Assembly (NCBI GenBank): GCA_015056325.1
Contig: SVGL01000001.1
Coordinates: forward strand, 248,001-312,000
Reading direction: 5' to 3'
Length of the DNA stretch: 64,000 nt
From: Clostridiales bacterium
GTDB lineage: Bacteria; Bacillota; Clostridia; Christensenellales; Aristaeellaceae
In this document: piece after piece, positions 48,728 through 58,447 of the stretch
Layout of the letters: each line of letters opens with the position of its first letter
Position numbering within the stretch: the first letter of the stretch is position 1
Position numbers and translations under genes: made by a program
The notes under the pieces: generated by a model
Told to the model about the DNA's origin: nothing
What the model saw: only the letters and a program-made list of their open reading frames with translations
Database searches by the model: none

Positions 48728-50020
48728 TCAGTTGTGAATGATTACGCTGGGGAGTGTGAAAACCTTGATTTGGTATTGACCTTCGTAGTAGTCCACGATG
48801 CCCTTGACGTCAATGGTCTTGCCAAGGAAGAAATCCTCCGTGACGGGGACATTGCCATCGTAGAGGGGAACCGTACGGACGAGGATGGTCTGGCCCTCTG
48901 CCTCACAGGTCAGGGTCATCGCGCCATAGGAGGAGGATTCCTCGTCCATGGTGGTGTAGACGTCCTTGACGGACAGGCCGTGCATCTCAATGGAGGTGCC
49001 AAGGGCAAGCATTGCGTAGTCGAAAGCCTGTTCAGCTTCTCCCACGGGGATGCTGATGGAGCTCAGGAAGGTTTCGGGCGCAGTCAGCACCCAGGCGGGC
49101 GAATGCCCATCGGAGAGTTTCTGAATGTTGCCGGGATCCTTGGGCTTCATCATGCGGTAGGTGAGGCCGGAAACCTGCCAGGTACCGCCGGCTTCGTAGT
49201 ACTGAACGGTACCCACGATGCGAGCTTCATTGCCCACAGACAGGATATTGAGACCTGCCCCTGAGAGACCGTGGCCGTAATACACGGACATGCCGTAGTA
49301 CAGTCCGGTCTCCTCATCGAAGCTTTCAACAAAGACAGACTGACCGCTGTTCATGGTGATGATGCCATTGAACGCAACTTTAATGCCGTTGTAGTTCTCG
49401 ATGTTGCTGCGGAGCTCCTTGAGAGTCAGCTCCACCGCGTCGCCGTAGTAGAAGTCAGGATCCTTCTGGCCGGAATGTACGTTCAGTTTGAGGCTTCGGG
49501 CCTGATTCAGCGCGGACATGCAGATGCTGCCATAGCGGTTATTCGCCGTCGAATTGGCGATGCAAAGGCCATTCTGCAGAATTTCCAGGTTAAGGTTGCG
49601 GTACTCAGTTGCGCCGGGCAATCTGTACCATACCCATACCAGGTAACGTCCGCCGGTGGAGTCCACGTTCCACTTGCCATCGTCGGATTCCACAATGATG
49701 GATTCCGCCAGGCTGAGCTTCTCGCGGGTGAAGGCGGCGGCCTTCTTGCCGTATTCCTCAATCTTGCCGGTGCATTCCGGGGTGTTGATGGCCAGGAAAC
49801 GTGCTTTGAGCACGCCGTTCTCCATGATCTGTTCGTCCACATAGAAATGGACGGTGTCGCCGTCAACGTAGGTCTTGACGGTGACCTCAGCCTTCACGGT
49901 TTCGGAGCCCCGGTTGAAGGGGAGTGCCCCTGCGTAGTCAACAGGCTCCGCAGGGGACTCGGCCAACGCAAAGGAACACATCATGAGAAGGCTGAGCAGG
50001 AAACAGATGATTTTGCGCAT
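48728..50020 (-). CDS. secreted SNase-like (thermonuclease) protein with OB-fold domains
   Basis: A 430-residue exported protein. After a signal peptide (1-20, ending ALAE) comes a staphylococcal nuclease domain (about 45-165): YVDGDTVHFYV (Ca2+ ligand), ARFLAINTPE (Arg and catalytic Glu) and GGRYLVWVW (second Arg), so catalysis looks possible on DNA and RNA. Two more OB-like regions follow (about 190-290 and 335-425), as in YhcR-type nucleases. No Shine-Dalgarno sequence is visible; it starts 6 bases after the solute-binding gene, so translation is probably coupled to it. Confidence 0.88.
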   Translation of the reverse strand: MRKIICFLLSLLMMCSFALAESPAEPVDYAGALPFNRGSETVKAEVTVKTYVDGDTVHFYVDEQIMENGVLKARFLAINTPECTGKIEEYGKKAAAFTREKLSLAESIIVESDDGKWNVDSTGGRYLVWVWYRLPGATEYRNLNLEILQNGLCIANSTANNRYGSICMSALNQARSLKLNVHSGQKDPDFYYGDAVELTLKELRSNIENYNGIKVAFNGIITMNSGQSVFVESFDEETGLYYGMSVYYGHGLSGAGLNILSVGNEARIVGTVQYYEAGGTWQVSGLTYRMMKPKDPGNIQKLSDGHSPAWVLTAPETFLSSISIPVGEAEQAFDYAMLALGTSIEMHGLSVKDVYTTMDEESSSYGAMTLTCEAEGQTILVRTVPLYDGNVPVTEDFFLGKTIDVKGIVDYYEGQYQIKVFTLPSVIIHN

Positions 50021-50026
50021 GATAGA

Positions 50027-51415
50027 TTAGAAGTCGGACTCGCAGGCCTTGATGGCAGCTTCGAAGTTCTTCAGAATCATGGCTTCCAGATCGGAGGCAG
50101 AATCCACCAGGCACTTGGTCAGCAGGGCGCCGACTTCGTCACGGGCGGTGGAAGAGCCATTGAAGGCGGGAGAGGTGTAGTAGGCGTCCTGCTGCTCCAG
50201 ACAGACCTTTGCAGACAGGGCGGCAATGAAGTCACCGCCATCAGCGCTGGCCAGGAACTCGGCATACACAGGATGCTCGGCAACGCTCTTCAGGACGGGC
50301 ACATAGCCGGAAGCCATGGAGAACTCAGCCTGGAACTCAACAGTGGTGGTCAGATACTTGACGAACAGCCAGGAAGCAGCAACCTCCTGGGGGTTGGCCT
50401 TCTTGAAGATGCACAGGGAGGGACCCTGGGAAATGACCTTCTTGTTGTCGGCGTTCATCTGAGGAATGGTGGCAATGCCAACCTCGAAGGGGTAGGAGCC
50501 GTCAGCAGCCTTGGCGGGACGCTGGTAGGTAGCGCCAGCGGAGGAGCCGATGGACATGTAGCTCTCCAGACCGTCGGTGGAGGTGAACAGGCCGGAAGTG
50601 TAGCCGCCCAGCAGGGTCTGGGTGGTGATGTAGCCGGCGTCATACCACTCGCGGAAGCGCTTGATGAAGGCGCGGTTCTGCTCGTTGTTGAACAGGAAGT
50701 GGGGAGCCTTGGCGCTGGTGTAGGGAGACTGCTGCTGCTCGCACATGGTGATGAACCAGTTGGCCTCAGAGTCGTAGCCCAGCGGGATGGACATGGGATC
50801 GACAGCCAGGATCTGCTGAGCAGCGATTTCAACCTCGTCCCAGGTGGTGGGCACGATGATGTTGTTGGCGTCAAAGAAGGTCTTGTTGTAGTACAGAACT
50901 TCGGTGGACTTGGACATGGGCAGGGTGTACATCTTGCCATCGGCAAAGGCAGCGCCCTCAGCGTAGTAGCCGGGGATGAAGTCGGCCTTCTGCTCAGCGG
51001 TCAGACCCATCACGGTGGTGGTGCCATCGGCCAGGGTCACGGTGGCAGTGGAGTCGATGTAAGCATCCAGGGGCTGCACCGCACGGGCCAGGTTGTACAG
51101 GGCAACGTGGTCCTGGTAGCAGTAGGCGATGTTGGGCTGTGCGCCAACGGTGATCTCGGTGGCAACCTGATCACGCACATCGTCATAGCCGCCAACGGAG
51201 GTGTACTCAACCTTGATGTTGGGGTACAGGGTGTTGAACTCAGCGATGTAGGCGTCCAGCACGGTGGTCAGGTTGGAGCCCATGGTGTGGTAGAAGGTGA
51301 TGGTCACCTCGCTGCCGTCATAGGCGACAACATCCTCAGCGGATGCAGTCATCAGACCGGTCATGCAGGAAATCAGCATGATCAGTGCCAGGAGGGTGGA
51401 GAAGAATTTCTTCAT
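50027..51415 (-). CDS. ABC importer solute-binding lipoprotein (family 1, UgpB/MalE-like)
   Basis: A 462-residue extracellular binding protein. The signal peptide contains LISC (Cys17), a valid lipobox, so it is probably membrane-tethered. EVTITFYHTMGSNLTTVLDAYIAEFNTLYPNIKVEYTSVGGYDD is a typical cluster start, closest in style to UgpB (glycerol-3-phosphate or oligosaccharide binders). Ligand not predictable. AAGGAAGG precedes the ATG. It lies between the permease and nuclease genes of one leftward unit. Confidence 0.93.
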   Translation of the reverse strand: MKKFFSTLLALIMLISCMTGLMTASAEDVVAYDGSEVTITFYHTMGSNLTTVLDAYIAEFNTLYPNIKVEYTSVGGYDDVRDQVATEITVGAQPNIAYCYQDHVALYNLARAVQPLDAYIDSTATVTLADGTTTVMGLTAEQKADFIPGYYAEGAAFADGKMYTLPMSKSTEVLYYNKTFFDANNIIVPTTWDEVEIAAQQILAVDPMSIPLGYDSEANWFITMCEQQQSPYTSAKAPHFLFNNEQNRAFIKRFREWYDAGYITTQTLLGGYTSGLFTSTDGLESYMSIGSSAGATYQRPAKAADGSYPFEVGIATIPQMNADNKKVISQGPSLCIFKKANPQEVAASWLFVKYLTTTVEFQAEFSMASGYVPVLKSVAEHPVYAEFLASADGGDFIAALSAKVCLEQQDAYYTSPAFNGSSTARDEVGALLTKCLVDSASDLEAMILKNFEAAIKACESDF

Positions 51416-51478
51416 GAGTGGTTCCTTCCTTCCGTGTAGTGTAGTGGAGAAAATATGTAAAAGACGTTTGAGCGTCCT

Positions 51479-52378
51479 TTAACCCTTGATGCCGCTGCGG
51501 CTCACGCCGGACATGATGTACTTGCGCAAGAAGATGAACACCAGGAACAAAGGCGCAGACACCATGGCGACAGCCGCCATCTGTACGGGGTAGTTGGTTT
51601 GACCGGAGGTATCGTTGAAGGCGTTGCGCAGACCGTTGGTGATCAGGCGCATTTCTTCTTTCTTGGTCACCAGGTTCGGCCAGACGTAGGAGTTCCACGC
51701 GCCCATCATCTTCAGGATGGTGATGGAGATCAGCGTAGGCAGCGCCAGGGGAACCATGACCTTCCACAGGTACTTGAAGTCGGATGTGCCATCCACCTTT
51801 GCAGCCAGGTACAGCTCATTGGGAATCTGCAGGAAATTCTGGCGCAGGAGGTAAATGTAGAACACGCTGACCAGGAAGGGGACGATCAGCACCGTGTAGG
51901 TGTTCATCCAATTAAAGGTGTTGACCGTCTGGTAGTTGGTGATGGTAAAAAGCTCGCCGGGGATCATCATGGTGGCCAGCAGACCCGCGAAGAGCGCGTT
52001 CTTGCCCTTGAACTCCAGTCGGGCCAGGGCAAAGGCGGTCAGGATGGTGATCACCAGGGACAGGATGGTGGACACGATGCCCACGTAAGCGGTGTTGAAG
52101 AACAAACGGCCCAGGTTGCCGGTGGAGAAGGCGTCGGTATAGTTGGAAAGAATGATCTCTGTAGGCCAGAAGGTGGGGGTGTTCAGTTTATACTCGGCAA
52201 GGGTCTTCAGGGAGGAGATGACCATCCAGTAGAAGGGGAAGAGGACGATCAGCGCCATCACGGACAGAAAGAGGTAAGTTCCGGCGAGGACCAGCGGCTT
52301 GAAGATGCGCTGCGTCATCGTCATCTGCTGCATGTTGCGGTCATGCATGACCTTGATTCGCTTGTTATTCTCAGACAT
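51479..52378 (-). CDS. ABC sugar-type permease, MalG/UgpE-like
   Basis: A 299-residue permease with six hydrophobic segments and the coupling-helix motif LYLAAKVDGTSDFKYLWKVMVPLALPTL (EAA loop). The N-terminal WMVISSLKTLAEYK and C-terminal RKYIMSGVSRSGIKG end are hallmarks of the MalG/UgpE branch. GAGGTG precedes the ATG, 10 bases after the other permease gene. Confidence 0.95.
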   Translation of the reverse strand: MSENNKRIKVMHDRNMQQMTMTQRIFKPLVLAGTYLFLSVMALIVLFPFYWMVISSLKTLAEYKLNTPTFWPTEIILSNYTDAFSTGNLGRLFFNTAYVGIVSTILSLVITILTAFALARLEFKGKNALFAGLLATMMIPGELFTITNYQTVNTFNWMNTYTVLIVPFLVSVFYIYLLRQNFLQIPNELYLAAKVDGTSDFKYLWKVMVPLALPTLISITILKMMGAWNSYVWPNLVTKKEEMRLITNGLRNAFNDTSGQTNYPVQMAAVAMVSAPLFLVFIFLRKYIMSGVSRSGIKG

Positions 52379-52388
52379 ACAGCACCTC

Positions 52389-53327
52389 TTAATAATGCAC
52401 GCGCTTCTTGCTGACCTGCATGTTGATCATCGTCACGACGAAGATGATCGCGAACAGAACCAGTGCTGCAGCGCTTGCAAGACCATAATCCTGCTTGGGG
52501 AGCACATCGTAGATCATACCGACGATGGTGTTCAGCGAACCCTTGGCGCCAGGAGGTCCCATCTGGTCGCCGAAGATACCGACGATGCTGCTGTATTCCT
52601 TGAAGCCACCGATGAAGCCGGTAATGACGACATAAGCGATCATGGGGGAGAGCAGCGGCACGGTAATCTTGGTGAACACGCGCCAGCGGGGCGTGGAGTC
52701 CACCTTCGCGGCCTCGTAGTACTGTTTGTTGACGCTCTGCAGACCGCCCAGCAGCACCAGAATCTTGAAGGGGAGTGCGTTCCAGATGATGTAGATGATC
52801 AGCACGATCATGTTGGGCACCAGGCCGGAGCCGGCATTGATCCAGTTGATAGATTCGCCGCCGAAGAACATGATGATGTTGTTCACAATACCGTGGGAGG
52901 AAATCAGTCTGCCCACGCCGACGCGATTGAACATGGCGGCGAACACCATGCCGATGGCAATGGAGTTGGTCACATAGGGCAGGAAGAAGATGGTCTGGAA
53001 GAACTTCTGCAGGGGCTTGATAGAGTTGAGGGCAACGGCGATCAGCAACGCCAGCAGGGTGGAGACCGGAACGGTCACGACCGTCAGAATGGCGGTGTTG
53101 CGCAGTGCGATGATGAAGCCGTCATAGTTGAAGACGGATTTGAAGTTATCAATACCGATGGAGAAGGTGATGGCTTCTTCTTGATTCACAGCGGCAAGGC
53201 TGTTATAGTTGTTCAGGAAGGCCAGGCGCACGGTGTTGACGATGGGCCACACCGTGAAAACCAGCAGCAGTACGATCGCCGGGGCGAGGTACAGCCAGGC
53301 TTTCCATTGATGCTTGCTGTCTACCAT
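52389..53327 (-). CDS. ABC sugar-type permease, MalF/UgpA-like
   Basis: A 312-residue permease with six hydrophobic segments and the EAA loop YYEAAKVDSTPRWRVFTKITVPLLSPM. The start AWLYLAPAIVLLLVFTVWPIVNTVRLAF is typical of UgpA/LacF-like subunits. ATG 53327 lies 1 base after the ATPase stop, with GAGGTG inside the previous gene, so the two are coupled. Confidence 0.95.
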   Translation of the reverse strand: MVDSKHQWKAWLYLAPAIVLLLVFTVWPIVNTVRLAFLNNYNSLAAVNQEEAITFSIGIDNFKSVFNYDGFIIALRNTAILTVVTVPVSTLLALLIAVALNSIKPLQKFFQTIFFLPYVTNSIAIGMVFAAMFNRVGVGRLISSHGIVNNIIMFFGGESINWINAGSGLVPNMIVLIIYIIWNALPFKILVLLGGLQSVNKQYYEAAKVDSTPRWRVFTKITVPLLSPMIAYVVITGFIGGFKEYSSIVGIFGDQMGPPGAKGSLNTIVGMIYDVLPKQDYGLASAAALVLFAIIFVVTMINMQVSKKRVHY

Positions 53328-53328
53328 A

Positions 53329-54438
<1,110 letters not shown>

Positions 54439-54468
54439 AGTGCATCCCTTTCCTTTTTATGAAGGATA

Positions 54469-55230
54469 TTAGTAACTCTGCTGGGCGGCCTTTTCAGCAG
54501 CGATCTTCTGCTTGTAGGCGATCAGGTATTCCTCGGTGTCGAAAATCATCTGGCTAGCCAGATCCACGGTGACGGTATTGGCCAGCTTATCATGAATCAG
54601 GCTGTGCTCCTTCGTTGAGATCAGCAGCAGGAACTGTACCAGGATAATGCCGCCGCCAATCAGCAAGCCCGGCAACCCAATGGCGCCGAAGAACAGCATC
54701 ATCAGCATCATGACGGGGATCATCGTTTCGATGGCGAACTTGCCGAGCACAGTGCGGATGAACATGCACACACCGTTTACGCGAATGCCGCTCTGACGCA
54801 TCACACCGATGCCGAAGACCTTCTTGCCGACCGTTTGGCCGTTGCTGAAGATCAGGGGAACGAAGAACTCCAGCAGCAGATAGGACAGCAGGATGCTGAT
54901 GGAGACCATGGTGATGATCATGTAGATCATCATGTTCCAGGCGTAGATTGCTTCGGGATCTGCGGCGAAAGCGTCAGAGGCAGCCTGAAGATTGGCAAGC
55001 TGCTCAGGGGACATGGCATCTACTTCGGCCTGCGTTACGTTTCGACTGACGCCATATACTGTCTCATAGTGAGTATAACGGGCGTCAAATTGCTGTTGAT
55101 AGCTGTCGTAGTTCAGCGCCAGGGAAAGCATCCAGGCCATCATTGTAGCAACGATACAAAGCAGGATGGTGTCCAGCAGCCAGGCAGACACGCGCTTGAG
55201 CATGCTGGCCCGCTGCAAATCGTAAATCAT
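54469..55230 (-). CDS. RDD family membrane protein
   Basis: A 253-residue protein with the RDD opening SMLKRVSAWLLDTILLCIVATMMAWML, followed by a polar loop of about 70 residues and three more membrane segments, including GQTVGKKVFGIGVM, the second conserved RDD block. Some RDD proteins act in Na+ or proton exchange or in membrane stress; the role here is unknown. ATG 55230 with AAGGAAGG is chosen over the track start. It lies just upstream of the ABC operon and may share its transcript. Confidence 0.85.
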   Translation of the reverse strand: MIYDLQRASMLKRVSAWLLDTILLCIVATMMAWMLSLALNYDSYQQQFDARYTHYETVYGVSRNVTQAEVDAMSPEQLANLQAASDAFAADPEAIYAWNMMIYMIITMVSISILLSYLLLEFFVPLIFSNGQTVGKKVFGIGVMRQSGIRVNGVCMFIRTVLGKFAIETMIPVMMLMMLFFGAIGLPGLLIGGGIILVQFLLLISTKEHSLIHDKLANTVTVDLASQMIFDTEEYLIAYKQKIAAEKAAQQSY

Positions 55231-55279
55231 GGGTATACCTTCCTTGATGGTATTTGCCAAAGGATTGGCGGCTCTAATC

Positions 55280-55308
55280 ATTATACTACAGATATCGGCC
55301 AAAATCCA
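55280..55308 (-). promoter_or_regulatory. sigma-A promoter for the RDD-ABC-nuclease unit
   Basis: On the minus strand TGGATT and TATAAT are 17 bases apart. I see no other good promoter within the unit down to 46930. Confidence 0.5.
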
Positions 55309-55356
55309 GCGAAATTCATGTATTTTTGGTTTGATAGACTGTATACTTTCTGAGTA

Positions 55357-56118
55357 TCACAGCAGACAGAGGGCATCTGCCAGATGCTGCCAGTCATACC
55401 CCTCAAACTCATAATGCCGACGGTTGGCGCTGGGCTCAAGGCGCAGGCTGGGGTCGGCGGCTGCCTGCTGGGAAGGGGTCAAATTGGTGTGCATGTACAG
55501 TGTGGCAAGGCCAGCGGCCTGAGCGCCGGCGATATCGGTTTCACGATCATTGCCGATCATCAGGCACCGGGCGGGATCAAGCTTTTGCTCATGCAGAAGT
55601 GCCTGGAAGAATCGCTGATCCGGCTTGCGGCAGTGATAATCAGACGAGAGATAGATACGATCGAACTGATCCTCAAGCGTCAGCGCGCGAAGCTCATAAG
55701 CAGTAAAAGCCCGCTGCGCATTGCTGAGCAGCCATAAACGATAACCGTGCTTACGCAGCTTGGAGAGAGCGTCCGTAACGCCGTCATAGAGGCGAAGATA
55801 TTCTGTCGATGCGATGCGGAATACCTGGGCAGCATTCAAACCGAGCGCGTCAGCATGTGCGGTGATGCCCTTTGCGCGGAATAGATCTGCCAGTACTTCA
55901 TGAAAAGGAATGTCAGGATACATTTCATACCCCTGTCCAGCAACAGACTCTCGGCTTGCGATGACAGACTCGTAGTCGGTTTTCAGGGCTGAACCAGTGT
56001 AGTGTACACCATAATAGCTGAAATAGAGCGCAGTCTTTTCCCAGGTGAGCTCGTTTTCCTCCGTATGGATATCCACCAGCGTTCCGTAAAGGTCAAATAT
56101 CAGATCTGTGTATTGCAT
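55357..56118 (-). CDS. HAD superfamily hydrolase, YjjG/YfnB-like
   Basis: A 253-residue phosphatase of HAD subfamily I. Motif I is FDLYGTLVD (nucleophile and acid Asp), motif II LLSNA, motif III Lys in HCRKPDQRFF, motif IV IGNDRETDIAGA. Phe-Asp-Leu in motif I and an Asn-Asp motif IV are seen in YjjG-like nucleotidases; the substrate may be a nucleotide or small sugar phosphate. GGAGG lies 7 bases before the ATG. Monocistronic. Confidence 0.9.
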   Translation of the reverse strand: MQYTDLIFDLYGTLVDIHTEENELTWEKTALYFSYYGVHYTGSALKTDYESVIASRESVAGQGYEMYPDIPFHEVLADLFRAKGITAHADALGLNAAQVFRIASTEYLRLYDGVTDALSKLRKHGYRLWLLSNAQRAFTAYELRALTLEDQFDRIYLSSDYHCRKPDQRFFQALLHEQKLDPARCLMIGNDRETDIAGAQAAGLATLYMHTNLTPSQQAAADPSLRLEPSANRRHYEFEGYDWQHLADALCLL

Positions 56119-56146
56119 GCTGTATCCTCCGTAAAGATTCGGATAG

Positions 56147-56175
56147 ATTATAGCATAGATTTTCTCGCCTGTATA
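56147..56175 (-). promoter_or_regulatory. sigma-A promoter of the HAD gene
   Basis: On the minus strand TATACA and TATAAT are 17 bases apart, close upstream of the gene. Confidence 0.5.
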
Positions 56176-56218
56176 TCAGGATTCTTAGCGAAGTTTTTTA
56201 CTTTCTTGCCTGTAACGG

Positions 56219-56247
56219 TAGACAATGGGAGAATTAAGTGTTATAAT
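56219..56247 (+). promoter_or_regulatory. sigma-A promoter of the signal peptidase gene
   Basis: TAGACA and TATAAT are 17 bases apart, 68 bases before the start codon. Confidence 0.6.
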
Positions 56248-56314
56248 AATTTGGCTATTCTGCAGATTGATATCTGCGGATGGATATAAGATTGATTCAA
56301 GGAATGATGCTGCT

Positions 56315-56977
56315 ATGAAGAAGTTTGCAAAGGTATGGAACATTGTTACGACTACCTTGGTTATTGCGGTGATGCTGCTGGCTGTTGTGCTGGTTGGTGT
56401 CCGCCTGATTGGTTTTCAGCCCCTGTATGTGATGTCTGGCTCCATGGAACCTGCATTCCATGTCGGCTCTCTGATTTTTGTTCAGAAGACTGATCCGGCC
56501 AAGATCGAGGTAGGCGACCCCATCACCTATACTATCAATGAAGCGGGTGATTATTCTACCCACCGCGTCATCGAGATTGCTACCTTCGAGACCGGTACCC
56601 GCGAGGTTCTGGACGAGAATGGACAGCCCATGCTAGACGAAGACGGCGACATCATTTATGAGGAGTTCCCTCTGGAGGAGACCTGCTACTACTATTACAC
56701 CAAGGGCGACGCCAATGAATCTCCTGACGGCACGCCTGTGTACTACAAGAATGTGGTGGGCGTACCTCGCATGACCATCCCTTATCTGGGTTACCTGGCG
56801 CATTGGCTGCAGACCCCCAAGGGCCGCATCATGGGCATCTCCATTGCGCTGGTGATCGTGATCCTGACCTTCCTGCCTGACTTGCTCAAGTGGGTGGACG
56901 ACGGTGACAAGAAGAAGGAAACGCAGGTGAAGGCTGCTGAGGAAGAAGCTGCCGAGGCAGAGGACAACGAAAACTAA
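56315..56977 (+). CDS. signal peptidase I, SipW/ER type
   Basis: A 220-residue membrane protein with one N-terminal segment, a catalytic domain with SGSMEP (Ser43) and STHRVIEI (His83), then a second membrane segment and an acidic/Lys tail. Use of His instead of Lys as general base marks the SipW/archaeal/ER branch of S26 peptidases, which in Bacillus processes TasA and TapA. An acidic insertion (EVLDENGQPMLDEDGDIIYEEF) lies between the catalytic blocks. ATG 56315 with AAGGA is preferred. No TasA-like gene is next to it. Confidence 0.92.
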   Translation: MKKFAKVWNIVTTTLVIAVMLLAVVLVGVRLIGFQPLYVMSGSMEPAFHVGSLIFVQKTDPAKIEVGDPITYTINEAGDYSTHRVIEIATFETGTREVLDENGQPMLDEDGDIIYEEFPLEETCYYYYTKGDANESPDGTPVYYKNVVGVPRMTIPYLGYLAHWLQTPKGRIMGISIALVIVILTFLPDLLKWVDDGDKKKETQVKAAEEEAAEAEDNEN

Positions 56978-56988
56978 GCCGAGTACCT

Positions 56989-57022
56989 ATCCCGGATGGC
57001 ATGACGTCATCCGGGATTTTTT
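56989..57022 (+). terminator. intrinsic terminator after the signal peptidase gene
   Basis: ATCCCGGATG pairs with CATCCGGGAT and is followed by TTTTTT. Confidence 0.95.
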
Positions 57023-57023
57023 G

Positions 57024-57090
57024 ACATTGCAAAATATGAGTGAAACATTGCATAATCTGTATTGTCCAATACCAGCAGTCGTGTTATAAT
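57024..57090 (+). promoter_or_regulatory. promoter with upstream direct repeats (GH10 gene)
   Basis: TTGTCC and TATAAT are 17 bases apart (57062-57090). Just upstream, ACATTGCAAAAT and ACATTGCATAAT start 21 bases apart, about two helical turns, as for an activator or repressor dimer pair. Confidence 0.6.
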
Positions 57091-57129
57091 CAAATCGCAA
57101 ACTAGGAACCGTTGATTGGAGGTATACAT

Positions 57130-58350
57130 ATGGATCGCTATGCCCATCGTAAGTCTGCCTGTACGCTGACCTTCCTGGACAAGCAGGGCAATCCTATGCC
57201 TGGACGCAAGGTACATGCCCGCCTGGGCAAGCATGAGTTTAAGTTTGGCTGTAACATCTTCTGGCTGCCCGCCATGTTCGACGAGCGGGTGCCTGCGGAA
57301 CGCCGTGCGCTGATTCAGAAGATGTGGGAATCCTGGTCTGCGCTGTTCAACTTCGGCACGCTGCCCTTCTACCAGGGACGTTATGAGCCCAAAGAGGGCG
57401 TGACGATGCAGGAAAGCACTCTGCGCACTGCGAAATTTCTGGACGAGCATGGCGTTGCTTTGAAGGGACATCCGCTGTGCTGGCACACTGTGTCCGCCAA
57501 GTGGCTGATGGACAAGACCGATGAGGAAGTGCTGGAGAACCAGCTGTTCCGTATTCGCCGCGAGATCGGCGCCTTCAAGGATTACATCCACATGTGGGAT
57601 GTGATCAACGAGGTTGTCATCATGCCCATCTTTACTGCGGAGGAGAACGCCATCACCCGCCTGTGTGCCAAGATCGGCCGTGTGAATATGGTTAAGGCTG
57701 TTTTTGACATGGCCCGCCAGTGCGATCCCAACGCGACGCTGCTGCTCAATGATTTCAACACCAGCGAAAAGTACAAGGAGCTGATTGCGGACTGCCTGGC
57801 CGCTGGCGTGGATATTGACGTCATCGGCATTCAGAGCCATCAGCATCAGGGCTTCTGGGGCTTGGAAAAGCTGCAGGAGGTGCTGGCCCGCTTTGAAACC
57901 TTCGGCAAGCCCATTCACTTCACCGAGAACACCTTCGTATCCGGCGACCTGATGCCGCCCCACATCGTTGACCTTAACGACTGGAAGGTCCCCGAATGGC
58001 CCACCACGCCCGAAGGAGAGGACCGTCAGGCCCGCGATTTCCTGGCGATGATTGATGAACTCTTCGCCCATCCTCAGGTGGAAGCCTTCACCAACTGGGA
58101 TTTCTGCGATGGCGCCTGGCTGGGCGCTCCCGCCGGCCTGGTTCGCCTGGACGGCAGCCATAAGCCTTCCTATGATGCGATGAAGCAGCGCATCTGGCAG
58201 GAATGGCACACGGATGTCACGCTCATGACTGACGAGAACGGTCAGTGCACCCTGGAGGGCTTCCGCGGTGAATATGCTATCGAGGTGGACGGCGAAGGCG
58301 CGTCTCTCACCCTGGGAAAGAACACTCCCGAACAGACCATCCAACTGTAA
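57130..58350 (+). CDS. intracellular GH10 xylanase-like glycoside hydrolase
   Basis: A 406-residue GH10 protein without signal peptide. An N-terminal beta segment (CTLTFLDKQGNPMPGRKVHARLGKHEFKFGCNIF) precedes a TIM barrel with WHTVSAKWLM, the acid/base in WDVINEV and the nucleophile in IHFTENTF; AFTNWDFCDGAWLGAPAGLVRLDGSHKPSY closes the barrel. A short beta domain ends the protein. Cytosolic GH10 enzymes typically cleave imported xylo-oligosaccharides. ATG 57130 has GGAGG; the TTG start in the track lies before the site. Substrate by family, not proven. Confidence 0.9.
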   Translation: MDRYAHRKSACTLTFLDKQGNPMPGRKVHARLGKHEFKFGCNIFWLPAMFDERVPAERRALIQKMWESWSALFNFGTLPFYQGRYEPKEGVTMQESTLRTAKFLDEHGVALKGHPLCWHTVSAKWLMDKTDEEVLENQLFRIRREIGAFKDYIHMWDVINEVVIMPIFTAEENAITRLCAKIGRVNMVKAVFDMARQCDPNATLLLNDFNTSEKYKELIADCLAAGVDIDVIGIQSHQHQGFWGLEKLQEVLARFETFGKPIHFTENTFVSGDLMPPHIVDLNDWKVPEWPTTPEGEDRQARDFLAMIDELFAHPQVEAFTNWDFCDGAWLGAPAGLVRLDGSHKPSYDAMKQRIWQEWHTDVTLMTDENGQCTLEGFRGEYAIEVDGEGASLTLGKNTPEQTIQL

Positions 58351-58359
58351 TACAATTCC

Positions 58360-58390
58360 GGCCCGGACAAATGCGTCCGGGCCTTTCTTG
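58360..58390 (+). terminator. intrinsic terminator after the GH10 gene
   Basis: GGCCCGGAC pairs perfectly with GTCCGGGCC over a 6-base loop, followed by TTTCTT. Confidence 0.93.
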
Positions 58391-58416
58391 TGTTCTGGTG
58401 AAGAATGTGATATGAT
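58388..58416 (+). promoter_or_regulatory. sigma-A promoter of the Dus gene
   Basis: TTGTGT, overlapping the preceding terminator tail, and TATGAT are 17 bases apart, 31 bases before the start codon. Confidence 0.55.
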
Positions 58417-58447
58417 GGTGACATTCCACTTGTGAAGGAGCGTCCGC

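Noticed and set aside
46900-48741. 613-aa plus-strand ORF with apparent Ser/Gly/Leu repeats
   Set aside because: The repeats are the reverse complement of the OB-fold modules and coiled coil on the minus strand.
49271-51439. 722-aa plus-strand ORF opposite the solute-binding and nuclease genes
   Set aside because: Antisense shadow; the minus strand has clear lipoprotein and SNase motifs.
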